In this document: positions 10,389 to 18,915 of the stretch, piece by piece
Position numbering within the stretch: position 1 is the first letter of the stretch
How the letters are laid out: each line of letters starts with the position of its first letter
Source of the DNA: a bacterium
Lineage (GTDB): Bacteria > Caldisericota > Caldisericia > Cryosericales > Cryosericaceae
Assembly: GCA_021373025.1 (NCBI GenBank)
Contig: JAJFTL010000048.1
Coordinates: 1 to 42,451, forward strand
Direction: 5' to 3'
Length of the DNA: 42,451 nucleotides
Notes under the pieces: generated by a model
Seen by the model: only the letters and a program-made list of their open reading frames with translations
Told to the model about the DNA's origin: nothing
The model's database searches: none
Made by a program: the position numbers and the translations under genes

Positions 10389-13300
10389 CTATTCATTGTC
10401 TTCAAGCAGTACTTTTGTGCTCTTTGCATAGACTTCTCCTGCTTTTGGCAAACTCTCCAGATCGAGTCCGAGCCCTCGAAGTTCCTTGACAAGAACATTG
10501 AAGGATTCGGGGAAACCTGTTTCAAAGAGATTATTCCCCTTCGTAAGACGTTCGTACGCTACGCGCCTTCCCTCAAGATCGTCTGACTTGATCGTCAGCA
10601 TTTCCTGCAAGACAGTCGAAGCACCATACGCCTCCAAAGCCCATACTTCCATTTCTCCAAAGCGTTGCCCACCGAATTGGGCCTTACCGCCGATCGGCTG
10701 CTGTGTAATGAGCGTATAGCGACCAGTTGACCGTGCATGCATCTTGTCTTCCGCCAAGTGAATGAGCTTCAGGATATATGCTTCGCCTACGGTAACCTGA
10801 CTCTCGAAGTACTTGCCATACACACCGTCGCGCACGTCCTCTTTGCCGCTCTCACTCAATCCGGCCTTCACAAGAAGCGCTTTAATTTCTTCCTCGGTAG
10901 CCCCATTGAACACAGGGGTAAGAGCGCGCACGTTAAGCCTCCTGGCTGCAATGCCCAGACTGGCTTCAAGCAGCTGACCTATGTTCATTCGTGATGGTAC
11001 GCCAAGCGGGCTCAAAATGATGTCCACCGGTGTCCCATCGTCAAGGAACGGCATATCCTCTTCGGGAAGGATGCGCGTAATGACACCCTTGTTCCCATGA
11101 CGTCCCGCAACCTTGTCTCCGACGATGATCTTCCGTTTCTTTGCGACATAAACTTTAATGATTCGCTCAACACCAACAGGAAGGGTATCACTTGTGCTGT
11201 CTTTGGTGATCTCCTGCACATCAATGACAACGCCATCCTCTCCTGGCGGAACCTTGTAGGACGTGTTCTTGTAGTCTCGAGCCTTGTCATGGAACAGTGC
11301 AAAGTAAACCCTTACCTCGGGCGACTCTTCCTGCTCTGCTCGTGGAGTGATCTTGCCCACCAAAACATCTTCAGCCTTGACGTGTGCTCCAATCCGGACT
11401 ATTCCCCGGTCATCAAGATGTCGAGCAAGCTCCTTGGAAACGTTGGGGGGATCCCTGGTAATCTCTTCCTTGCCGAACTCTGTGGATCTGACCTCAATCT
11501 TATGTTCCTTTATGTGGATGGAGGAAAGGCTATCGTCACGCACAAGGCGCTCGCTGACAATGACTCCGTCCTGATAGTTATACCCACGCCACGGAACATA
11601 GGCAACAAGCAGATTCTTCCCCAAAGCAAGCTCCCCATCGACAGAAGCATAACCGTTGGCGAGCAGATCGTCTGGGTGCACCTCGTCTCCGATAGAAACA
11701 GCTGGATGCTGGTTAATACACGTGTCCTGGTTCGTACGCTGGAACTTCTGAAGTTCGAAGATGCGCGCCTGTGGAACCGAAATGTGCGACACCCCGTTCT
11801 TTGCCATCAGAATCAGGTCGCCGCGAGTCAGTTTTTTGCCAACAGCAACTGTTTTGGTCTTGGGTTTACGAAGGTGCACATCCTCCGCCAACGTCTGACC
11901 CACCAGCGATCCGTTGACCCGAAAGAGCTCATAGGTCGAGGCCTTCGCTGGATCATAGGTAAGAATGCTCGCATTCTTGTCCTTGCCAAGGAGGTCACGC
12001 AGGCTGTCTTCTGAGACGACACCGCCAACACTGGCACTTAGATCCTGTGCCGACGTCACACGCAATATTCGGTGACCAAGAACCTGCTGTCCGATAGGCG
12101 TCATGGAAAGCGTCTGAAGGTCTACCAGCACCTCCGCGCCCGCTTCCTGAATCGGAAGAGAACGGATCCTAGCATTGTTGATAAGGCGACCGAGCAGCGT
12201 CTCAGTGATCTTCGTACCCGCCTTGTGCACTTTGTTCTTGCCTTCCTGCACATCCTTTGCCAGAGTCTTTCCGATCAAGCCATCATTCGTCTGCACGTCG
12301 AACAGATCAGCAAGCGAATTCTGCACAATAGACCCTGCGGGAACATATTGAAATGATTCAACACCGTCTTCTGCGAGACCTTCGACCTGCTCGCGCGAAA
12401 TCTCAGACCCTATCAAGGCGAGAACTCCCTCAGGAACGCCCTCTGGAGCGAACGAAATAGGAACCATTCGCACCTCCTCGCCAGCAATCCCTGGCTCTCC
12501 TGTCTCTGTGGCAAGCATCACAGGGACTACATCAACCGGAACGCTGCCGCTTTTGAGGTCCGCAACAGTCACGAGAGGTGATACTCTGATCTGCTCCGCA
12601 TCCACATAGGAAACAGTTCCCTCTACATCACTGAGAACCAGGTCACCATTATCGCGCACAACCCGCTCTTCCATGGTCGTCGAAACGCGGGTCAGATCTG
12701 GAGCAACAAGTGGAACCGCCTGTCGCTGCATGTTGCATCCCATGAGCGCGCGGTTTGCATCGTCATGCTCAAGGAATGGGATTAGTGATGCCGAAATCCC
12801 GAATACCTGGGAGGGCAGAAGGTCGATGTAGTCGACCTTGCTCGCTGGAAGTTCCTTTGGAAGAATTTCCCCTCCCTCGCTACGCTGTCTTGCAATAACT
12901 GTTTTCGAAGTCAAGCGGCCCCGATCGTCAACAGCAGTGTTTGCCTGGGCGATTGAGTAGTGCTCTTCCTCTTCGGCATCCATATAGACGACGTTACGTT
13001 CGTCCTTGCGCCCGTTCGAGACCTTTGCGTAAGGTGCCGTGATAAACCCGTACTCGTCGAGCATTGCATAAGAACTGAGACTGTTGATCAAACCAATGTT
13101 ACCGCCCTCTGGCGTCTCGATTGGGCAGATCCGGCTGTAGTGGGAGGAATGGATGTCCCGTACTTCGACCCCCGCACGTTTTCTGTTCAGTCCGCCAGGC
13201 CCCAGAGAACTCAGGCGCCGCTTGTGTGCCAGGCTCGAGAGCGGGTTGATTTGCTCCATGAATTGTGACAACTGGCTCTGCCCAAAGAAATTCCTGATGG

Positions 13301-14579
13301 AGGAGATGATCGGTTTGGTGTTCAGAACGTTTTGGAGATTCATCATCTGCTCTGATGAATAAATCGTAACCTTGTCGCGCGTAGCTTTGGCTACTTTCAG
13401 CATGCTGTCCTGAATTTCCTCAGCTAACAATTCGCCGACACACCTGATACGACGATTTGCAAGGCTGTCAATGTCATCAAAGCTAGCTTTGCGCTCGCGA
13501 ATATCAATCAGGTGCCGGATAATCGATATGTAGTCGTCTGTGGTCAGCACCGGCGAGCTGGTTTCAATACCAAACCGCTTATTGATTTTGTATCGCCCAA
13601 TGGGGGTATACGTATTGTATGCTGGGTCGGTGAGCAATGTTGACAGGAGGTTCTGGGCAGCCTCGACGGTAAGACGCTCCTTGGGTTGCATCTCCTTGAA
13701 GATCTGCTTCACGGCCTCTTCCTGGTTCGCCGTCTTGTCCACGCTGAGTGTCTTAATGATCCAGCGATCTGGCTGCCTGCTGCTGACCATGAATAAACTG
13801 ACTCCGTGATTCTCCAGGAGGCTCAGAGCCTTTTCGGTGATGGCGGCTCCCTCCTTGATGATTTCCTTGCCCCTCGCATCCAGGAGTGGCTCGGCTGCTC
13901 GATATTCAACCTGCTCGAACACCGACCGGAGTTGTTCAACCGACATACGCTCAGTCTTCTCGACGGTGAAGAGGCGCTTGATCTCTTCATTCGACTCTAT
14001 CCCGAGTGCTTTCAGCACAAGAGTCACCGGAATCTTGTGAGCCTTCTTCCGAAGGCGCGTATAGATCACGTCATCCTTGCCCGCCTCGATTTCCATCCAG
14101 TTGCCTCTGTCCGGAATGAGGGTTACCATATAGACCTGCGCTCCTGACAGCTTGTCTTTCCCGCCTTCGAAATAGACGCCGGGCGATCGCACCAATTGTG
14201 AGACAATCACACGCTCAGCCCCGTTGATAAGAAAGGTCCCGTACGCTGTCATGAGAGGAATCTGAGTGACAATCAGCGGCTGTTCACGAATTTCGCCGGT
14301 TTCCTTGTTGATCAGTCGGAAATTGGCACGGATCATGGCCTCAAAGCTCAGTCCCGCCTTACGGCAACTTTCCATCGACCTTCCAGGGCGTTCGGTGTCG
14401 TGGCTCACGTACTCGATCCGCAACTTCGCGGTGTCAATAGGGAAAACTCTCGTAAAGATCTGAGCAAGACCTGGTCCCAAAAGCCAATCATAAGATGTCT
14501 TCTGGAGCTGGAGGAGGTCGGGCATCGCGTAACTTGATTTGATTTTGGTAAAGTCTATAATGTTTGCTGCCACGCGCAT
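10389..14579 (-). CDS. rpoB: DNA-directed RNA polymerase beta subunit
   Basis: This is the second large catalytic subunit of RNA polymerase, 1396 residues. The rifampicin pocket lies at about 431-464 (FFGQSQLSQFMEQINPLS then HKRRLSSLGPGGL). SRICPIETPEG is near 482-492. GDKVAGRHGNKGV, with the two active-site lysines, is at about 1154-1166. The C-terminal GGKAQFGGQRFGEMEVWAL is intact. Two oddities stand out. Residues about 667-940 form a large insertion between YVDAEQIRV and KFQRTNQDTCINQ. The motif equivalent to E. coli E813-D814 reads YNYQDG, with Gln1003 in place of Glu. The ATG at 14577-14579 has AGGAG six bases upstream. rplJ/rplL are not upstream; the gene has its own promoter. Confidence 0.97.
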   Translation of the reverse strand: MRVAANIIDFTKIKSSYAMPDLLQLQKTSYDWLLGPGLAQIFTRVFPIDTAKLRIEYVSHDTERPGRSMESCRKAGLSFEAMIRANFRLINKETGEIREQPLIVTQIPLMTAYGTFLINGAERVIVSQLVRSPGVYFEGGKDKLSGAQVYMVTLIPDRGNWMEIEAGKDDVIYTRLRKKAHKIPVTLVLKALGIESNEEIKRLFTVEKTERMSVEQLRSVFEQVEYRAAEPLLDARGKEIIKEGAAITEKALSLLENHGVSLFMVSSRQPDRWIIKTLSVDKTANQEEAVKQIFKEMQPKERLTVEAAQNLLSTLLTDPAYNTYTPIGRYKINKRFGIETSSPVLTTDDYISIIRHLIDIRERKASFDDIDSLANRRIRCVGELLAEEIQDSMLKVAKATRDKVTIYSSEQMMNLQNVLNTKPIISSIRNFFGQSQLSQFMEQINPLSSLAHKRRLSSLGPGGLNRKRAGVEVRDIHSSHYSRICPIETPEGGNIGLINSLSSYAMLDEYGFITAPYAKVSNGRKDERNVVYMDAEEEEHYSIAQANTAVDDRGRLTSKTVIARQRSEGGEILPKELPASKVDYIDLLPSQVFGISASLIPFLEHDDANRALMGCNMQRQAVPLVAPDLTRVSTTMEERVVRDNGDLVLSDVEGTVSYVDAEQIRVSPLVTVADLKSGSVPVDVVPVMLATETGEPGIAGEEVRMVPISFAPEGVPEGVLALIGSEISREQVEGLAEDGVESFQYVPAGSIVQNSLADLFDVQTNDGLIGKTLAKDVQEGKNKVHKAGTKITETLLGRLINNARIRSLPIQEAGAEVLVDLQTLSMTPIGQQVLGHRILRVTSAQDLSASVGGVVSEDSLRDLLGKDKNASILTYDPAKASTYELFRVNGSLVGQTLAEDVHLRKPKTKTVAVGKKLTRGDLILMAKNGVSHISVPQARIFELQKFQRTNQDTCINQHPAVSIGDEVHPDDLLANGYASVDGELALGKNLLVAYVPWRGYNYQDGVIVSERLVRDDSLSSIHIKEHKIEVRSTEFGKEEITRDPPNVSKELARHLDDRGIVRIGAHVKAEDVLVGKITPRAEQEESPEVRVYFALFHDKARDYKNTSYKVPPGEDGVVIDVQEITKDSTSDTLPVGVERIIKVYVAKKRKIIVGDKVAGRHGNKGVITRILPEEDMPFLDDGTPVDIILSPLGVPSRMNIGQLLEASLGIAARRLNVRALTPVFNGATEEEIKALLVKAGLSESGKEDVRDGVYGKYFESQVTVGEAYILKLIHLAEDKMHARSTGRYTLITQQPIGGKAQFGGQRFGEMEVWALEAYGASTVLQEMLTIKSDDLEGRRVAYERLTKGNNLFETGFPESFNVLVKELRGLGLDLESLPKAGEVYAKSTKVLLEDNE

Positions 14580-14623
14580 GGCTCTCCTTTCATGTCGGTA
14601 TGAAAAAAAGCGTTCAAATTAAA

Positions 14624-14651
14624 AGTTTAGTCTTTTCCGGTTGACAGTCAA
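14624..14651 (-). promoter_or_regulatory. Predicted promoter of the rpoB operon
   Basis: On the minus strand TTGACT (14646-14651) and TAAACT (14624-14629) are 16 nt apart. Transcription would start near 14617, about 38 nt before the rpoB ATG. The -35 hexamer lies inside a perfect palindrome. The 247-nt gap to the preceding glycosyltransferase contains no clear terminator and no convincing gene. Confidence 0.55.
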
Positions 14652-14670
14652 CCGTGTGATCTCCACGGTT
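14638..14670. promoter_or_regulatory. Palindrome and overlapping inverted repeat at the rpoB promoter (candidate operator)
   Basis: CGGTTGAC-a-GTCAACCG (14638-14654) is a perfect 8+8 palindrome around one central base. It covers the predicted -35. It shares AACCG with a second repeat, AACCGTG-7 nt-CACGGTT (14650-14670). Such symmetry at a -35 is typical of a repressor or activator dimer site; the protein is unknown. Confidence 0.5.
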
Positions 14671-14826
14671 CAAGCAGGTTCTGCAACTACTCGTTTATGT
14701 GCGTTCCCTGCTCCTTCACATTTGGCTCGTCATCCTCCACCTCCCCCATCTCAGCGCAACGAGGTAAGGGCTTCTTCGGTGTTCATAGGTAACTAGTCCA
14801 TAGGATTCTTTCTTGCGCCGCAAACG

Positions 14827-15495
14827 TTATCGCCTCAGCAGACCGTACCTCACCAGTGCCCCGATGAACCTGAGAGTGTCAGTAACTGAGTTGAATTTGC
14901 TTCTGGCCTCATTCCGGTAGATCGTTCGCGTCGGAACCCAGCCGATTCGCTGGCCCGCTCTAGCCGCTTTGAAAATCACTTCAGTCTCCAGGTCGTACTT
15001 GCTTGCCTTGAGAGGTAAAGCCATCACAGAAAACAACTTGTAGTACCTGAACCCATTCTGACTGTCACGGATCATCTGTCCCGAAAAAAGACTGATGAGA
15101 AAAGATGACGTATGATTGGCAAACCTCCGAATAAAGGGCATCGTCGAAACATTCGACATTCTGTTGCCGATAACCATGTCATATCCGCGTTCTGCAGCAT
15201 CAACAAAAAGAGGGATTTCAGCTGGATCATGCTGTCCGTCGGCATCGATCGTAATAACCCCATCGTAACCATGTTCTAAAAGATATTGGAACCCGGTCTT
15301 GAGGGCGGCACCCTTGCCCATGTTTGACTCATGCCGGAGGACCATGGCCCCCGCCTCCGCAGCAGCCTCACTGGTGTTATCGGTGGAACCATCGTCGACC
15401 ACAATCGCAGTTGGCACAAAAGCCAGTACGCCTCTGACAACGTTTCCGATGTTGTGGCCTTCATTGAAAGCGGGGATAACAGCAGCGATCTTCAT
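14827..15495 (-). CDS. Family 2 glycosyltransferase, polyprenyl-phosphate sugar transferase type
   Basis: This is a GT-A fold sugar transferase of 222 residues without a membrane segment. It starts MKIAAVIPAFNE, with VDDGSTD (about 33-39) for nucleotide binding and DADGQHDP (about 84-91) for metal binding. The layout resembles dolichyl/polyprenyl-phosphate mannose or glucose synthases, which load a lipid carrier on the inner membrane face. The exact sugar cannot be told. I chose the ATG at 15493-15495 because it overlaps the acyltransferase stop (ATGA) and has a G-rich GGGGTG upstream; an in-frame start five codons earlier is possible. It is the last gene of the V-ATPase transcript and may act with the acyltransferase on the same envelope glycolipid. 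Confidence 0.85.
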   Translation of the reverse strand: MKIAAVIPAFNEGHNIGNVVRGVLAFVPTAIVVDDGSTDNTSEAAAEAGAMVLRHESNMGKGAALKTGFQYLLEHGYDGVITIDADGQHDPAEIPLFVDAAERGYDMVIGNRMSNVSTMPFIRRFANHTSSFLISLFSGQMIRDSQNGFRYYKLFSVMALPLKASKYDLETEVIFKAARAGQRIGWVPTRTIYRNEARSKFNSVTDTLRFIGALVRYGLLRR

Positions 15496-16349
15496 ATCAC
15501 CCCACCCCAAAAATCATAGAAGTTGAGAAACTGGGTCGGATCCTGATCAACGATCTGTTCATATTGGCGAGCAAAGTCGACGACAAACGCCCTCACCCAT
15601 GATTTCTCGTCTGAAGGTGCTGGGCATATCGGATCGCCGAACTTCACTATAAATCTGCCGCCCGGCTGACGCACCAAGAACCCGGGTATGCCGACCAACT
15701 TGCGACGGTAGCACAACACAGCAGCCCCGCGAGGAAAGTGCGCCGTGCGCCCAAAAAAGTTCACTTCCTCACCCCCAGTTCCGTACTCCCTGTCAGACAC
15801 AATCGCTGGTACTTCGCCCTCGGGAAGACCTTGGAGCAACTGCCTCATGCCATAGCGAACGTCATGTGCTGTCACTCCAAAGCGAACACGGAGCGACTCG
15901 TAGAGCTGTTCGACAACGGAGCTGTTCTGTGCCAAAGCAATTGCATGAGTCCTGTAGCCAGCCACCCCGAGAATCGCACCGGCAAGTTCCCAGTGGCCAT
16001 AATGCCCGGCTACCAGGCAGAACTCTTTACCGCCCGACTTCTCATCAAGCAGTGGCCGCATGCTGTCAAAGTTCACCACCATCGATCGGATGCGTGCATC
16101 GGTCATAGAGGGAATGCCAAAGAAGTCAACGAGATTCAGGCCGGCCTGTTTGAACGTCTGCACCGTCAGGCGCAGTAACATCTGGCGACCAATGCCGGGA
16201 CGCATGACTCTCAAGTTCGCCATGACGCCCCTCCGTTGTCGCGCATTAAAGAAGAAATAGCCGATGGCGATAGGCTCTGCAATGGCACGCTTCAACCAGG
16301 AGGGGAGGGTCCCTGCCACGCGAAAAGCAACAAGATACCAGAACGCCAT
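15492..16349 (-). CDS. LpxL/HtrB-type lysophospholipid (lipid A-like) acyltransferase
   Basis: The 285-residue protein belongs to the lipid A biosynthesis acyltransferase family. The HX4E catalytic motif is GHYGHWEL, with H116 and E121. A hydrophobic N-terminal part (about residues 1-35) anchors it to the inner membrane. Family members transfer an acyl chain to lipid A precursors or, in actinobacteria, to phosphatidylinositol mannosides. With a glycosyltransferase overlapping its 3' end, an acylated glycolipid is the natural substrate guess. No other lipid A gene is in the window, so a lipid A role is not shown. It starts 3 nt after the Nudix gene and ends in an ATGA overlap with the glycosyltransferase. 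Confidence 0.85.
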   Translation of the reverse strand: MAFWYLVAFRVAGTLPSWLKRAIAEPIAIGYFFFNARQRRGVMANLRVMRPGIGRQMLLRLTVQTFKQAGLNLVDFFGIPSMTDARIRSMVVNFDSMRPLLDEKSGGKEFCLVAGHYGHWELAGAILGVAGYRTHAIALAQNSSVVEQLYESLRVRFGVTAHDVRYGMRQLLQGLPEGEVPAIVSDREYGTGGEEVNFFGRTAHFPRGAAVLCYRRKLVGIPGFLVRQPGGRFIVKFGDPICPAPSDEKSWVRAFVVDFARQYEQIVDQDPTQFLNFYDFWGGVI

Positions 16350-16352
16350 CAG

Positions 16353-16913
16353 TTAATGACCCGTCAACCCCTCAAACACGGCGTACCACAGCAACCCGAT
16401 AAGCGTCTTTGCATCGTTTATATGTCCGACACGGCACTGCTCGATCGCCTCCGCGATGGGCATCAGAATCGGGTGGATAAACTCGTCAGTATCCATGTCT
16501 GTTGGACCCGGCTGAAGACCTTTCGCAACAAAGAGGGCCAGGCGTTCGTCAACAAAACCAGGGCTAGGCCAGAATTCAGCACATTTTTCCCATGAACTCG
16601 CAACATACCCGGTTTCCTCGCGGAGTTCGCGCTTGGCCGCAGTCAAAAAGTGCTCCCGCACGTTGCGGCGCCCGGCTGGGATCTCCAGCATGACCTTCTC
16701 GGGTGCAGGTCGATATTGGCGAACGAGCACAACCTGATTGTTGGTCGTTACCGCAACGACACATACGGCGCCGCCCGCATACGTCACGACGTCCCGATGA
16801 ACGAAGCGGTCGTCCGGTAACCGGACGACCTTGTCCAGAACTTCTATGGATTTCCCGAGATATGCCCGTCGGCATGACACGACACTCTCGAACATCCGTT
16901 CGTGTGTTCTCAA
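16353..16913 (-). CDS. Nudix hydrolase, ADP-ribose pyrophosphatase type
   Basis: The 186-residue product carries a complete Nudix box GX5EX7REUXEEXGU: G81, E87, then RELREETGY from about residue 95. The N-terminal region with VVAVTTNNQVVLVRQYR and the box following EIPAGR are typical of NudF/ADP-ribose pyrophosphatases, which hydrolyse ADP-ribose and related nucleotide sugars. The TTG start (16911-16913) overlaps the stop of the ATPase D gene as TTGA, implying coupled translation. An in-frame ATG at 16893-16895 is the alternative. The substrate is inferred from the family only. Confidence 0.87.
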   Translation of the reverse strand: MRTHERMFESVVSCRRAYLGKSIEVLDKVVRLPDDRFVHRDVVTYAGGAVCVVAVTTNNQVVLVRQYRPAPEKVMLEIPAGRRNVREHFLTAAKRELREETGYVASSWEKCAEFWPSPGFVDERLALFVAKGLQPGPTDMDTDEFIHPILMPIAEAIEQCRVGHINDAKTLIGLLWYAVFEGLTGH

Positions 16914-17530
16914 TGAGATCGAATCATCTCCTTGATTTTCAACAGTCTCGTCGTCGTGGCTCGTTCGTTCTCATCCAACTTCGATCTGATGAACCGGATT
17001 GTCTCTTCAAGATTGGGAATCATGACATATTCCAAGGCGTTTACCCTGCGTCTCGTCCGTTCAATCTCATCTGCCATGAGACGGATACTCGTCTCAATCT
17101 CGGCCAGCTTCATAATAGAAGGCATGATAGCGTACACCTTCAGAAGTGACGCTTCTACACCTGCGCCTTCTAACCCGGAAAATGACGGAGACTCAAAGTC
17201 GACCATGGTGAAACTCAGCACGGGCAAGCCCACATTCATAACGGTCCTGGTGCTGGCCTCGATGTCGAGCTTGGTCGATACCGTCCTCGAGAGCAAGTCC
17301 ACGACAGCAGCAGGATACGTGGCGGTCTGCCCCCTGAACGAGGCAAGTGCCTGTGGCAGGTCATGGTCAACCCGGGCTCGATATTCGCCATACTCATTGG
17401 CCAGCTTGATGAACGTCTTCATAAGGCCCTCGAGCTTGTCTTTGAGAAGCTTATGGCCACGCTGCGCGAGTACGAAGCGCTTCTGCAGTCGCAGAAGCTC
17501 CATTCTCGTTGGGTTGATCTTGAGGATCAT
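16910..17530 (-). CDS. atpD: V-type ATPase subunit D (central stalk)
   Basis: Subunit D forms the rotating central shaft inside the A3B3 ring. The 206-residue protein begins MILKINPTRMELLRLQKRFVL, the standard PTRM-type start, and is mainly alpha-helical. It has long coiled-coil-forming N- and C-terminal segments (about 5-70 and 130-205), and TRRRVNALEYVMIPNLEETI is a family hallmark near residue 160-180. It follows the B subunit gene by 8 nt and precedes the Nudix gene with a TTGA overlap. The order B-D matches the Enterococcus ntp operon. Confidence 0.94.
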   Translation of the reverse strand: MILKINPTRMELLRLQKRFVLAQRGHKLLKDKLEGLMKTFIKLANEYGEYRARVDHDLPQALASFRGQTATYPAAVVDLLSRTVSTKLDIEASTRTVMNVGLPVLSFTMVDFESPSFSGLEGAGVEASLLKVYAIMPSIMKLAEIETSIRLMADEIERTRRRVNALEYVMIPNLEETIRFIRSKLDENERATTTRLLKIKEMIRSH

Positions 17531-17538
17531 CGTCCAGT

Positions 17539-18915
17539 CTATGCCGCAGGCTTCGGCATGTACTTCTCAATCATGGCAGGCGACACCCTCTTCAGCTCCT
17601 GCAATGGCAACATTGCAAGAAGCTCCCATCCGACGGACAACGTCTGTTCTATCGACCGATCCTCGTCTCGCCCTTGCTGAACAAAACGTCGCTCAAATTC
17701 GTCGGAAAACTTCACGAACGTTCGATCTGTCTCTGTCAGTGCGGACTCGCCGAGGACGATCGCAAGTTCCTTCGCGTCGCGTCCACGAGCATAGGCAGCG
17801 AACAACTCATTCAGAAGACCGGCATGATCCTCACGTGTCTTGCCCTTGCCGATACCCTTGTCTTTCAGCCGCGATAGCGAAGGTAAAACATCGATGGGAG
17901 GATAGATGCCTGCCTGGTGCAGAGACCTGCTGAGAAAGATCTGCCCCTCTGTGATATAGCCGGTAAGATCCGGAATTGGATGTGTCTTGTCATCTTCGGG
18001 CATGGTGAGGATTGGTATTTGAGTGATAGATCCCTTCTTGTCCTTGATGCGGCCAGCACGCTCGTAGATTGTCGCCAGATCAGTATAGAGATATCCGGGA
18101 TAGCCACGCCTGCCAGGAACCTCCTTCCTAGCAGCAGAGACTTCACGCAGGGCCTCGCAATAGTTCGTCATATCGGACAGGATTACCAGCACATGCATGC
18201 CAAGTTCAAAAGCAAGGTATTCGGCAGCGGACAAGGCGAAACGTGGAGTGGCTATGCGCTCGATCACTGGATCATTCGCCAGATTCATGAACAAGACTGC
18301 CTGATTAATGGCACCGCTCTTGCGAAAATCTGATATGAAGTAGTCGGCCTCCTCGAACGTAATGCCCATTGCGCCAAACACCACGGCGAACTCGTCCGTT
18401 CCAGAAAGCACACGGGCCTGCCTGGCAATCTGCGCAGCTATCTCCGCATGTGGCAGGCCACTGCCAGAGAAGATCGGAAGCTTCTGCCCACGTACCAGTG
18501 TATTGAGCCCGTCTATTGCGGAAATGCCTGTCTGGATGAATTCATCAGGATAGTCGCGTGCATAGGGATTCATAGGATTGCCGTTGATATCCACCACGCT
18601 ATCCGGAATGATCGGAGCTATTCCATCAATCGGCGTACCAAGGCCGTCAAATACGCGACCGACGATATCACGCGAGACACCAAACTGTAGCCCATGTCCG
18701 AGGAACCTCGTTGCTGACCGACCACGGTCCATTCCCGATGACCCCTCGAATACCTGCACCAAAACGGTATCTCCAGAAATCTCGAGCACCTGGCCGTGTC
18801 TCAGGCCTGAGACAGTTCGGAATTCGACGAGTTCGCCGTATTTGACGTTTTGGGCCCCATCAAGCAAAACGAGTGGCCCCACAATTTCGCGGACTGTTCG
18901 GTAATCCTTATTCAT
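17539..18915 (-). CDS. atpB: V-type ATPase subunit B (regulatory, non-catalytic)
   Basis: The 458-residue nucleotide-binding-fold subunit alternates with A in the catalytic hexamer. It starts [20 protein letters not shown]. The degenerate P-loop region reads [20 protein letters not shown], lacking the GKT of the catalytic subunit. This is diagnostic of [16 protein letters not shown] and the C-terminal regions are all present, so the protein looks intact. The ATG (18913-18915) overlaps the end of the A gene by 8 nt and has GGGAGGA upstream. Confidence 0.96.
   Translation of the reverse strand: MNKDYRTVREIVGPLVLLDGAQNVKYGELVEFRTVSGLRHGQVLEISGDTVLVQVFEGSSGMDRGRSATRFLGHGLQFGVSRDIVGRVFDGLGTPIDGIAPIIPDSVVDINGNPMNPYARDYPDEFIQTGISAIDGLNTLVRGQKLPIFSGSGLPHAEIAAQIARQARVLSGTDEFAVVFGAMGITFEEADYFISDFRKSGAINQAVLFMNLANDPVIERIATPRFALSAAEYLAFELGMHVLVILSDMTNYCEALREVSAARKEVPGRRGYPGYLYTDLATIYERAGRIKDKKGSITQIPILTMPEDDKTHPIPDLTGYITEGQIFLSRSLHQAGIYPPIDVLPSLSRLKDKGIGKGKTREDHAGLLNELFAAYARGRDAKELAIVLGESALTETDRTFVKFSDEFERRFVQQGRDEDRSIEQTLSVGWELLAMLPLQELKRVSPAMIEKYMPKPAA

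Noticed and set aside
11097-12014. 305-codon frame antisense to the rpoB insertion
   Set aside because: It is fully contained in rpoB on the other strand, with no start signal or domain.
14641-14646. Perfect TTGACA on the plus strand near rpoB
   Set aside because: No -10 follows at 15-19 nt and no plus-strand gene lies downstream; it is explained by the palindrome.
14687-14803. Two mini-ORFs before rpoB (products MNTEEALTSLR and a 20-residue acidic peptide) as leader peptides
   Set aside because: They lie upstream of the predicted rpoB start site, lack ribosome sites, and show no attenuator-type hairpins.
14571-14826. Intrinsic terminator for the V-ATPase transcript before rpoB
   Set aside because: Only 4-bp stems without T-runs were found, so none is called.
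16932-17933. 333-codon frame antisense to atpD/atpB
   Set aside because: It spans two clear genes on the other strand; the translation is low-complexity Ser/Arg-rich as expected for a shadow frame.
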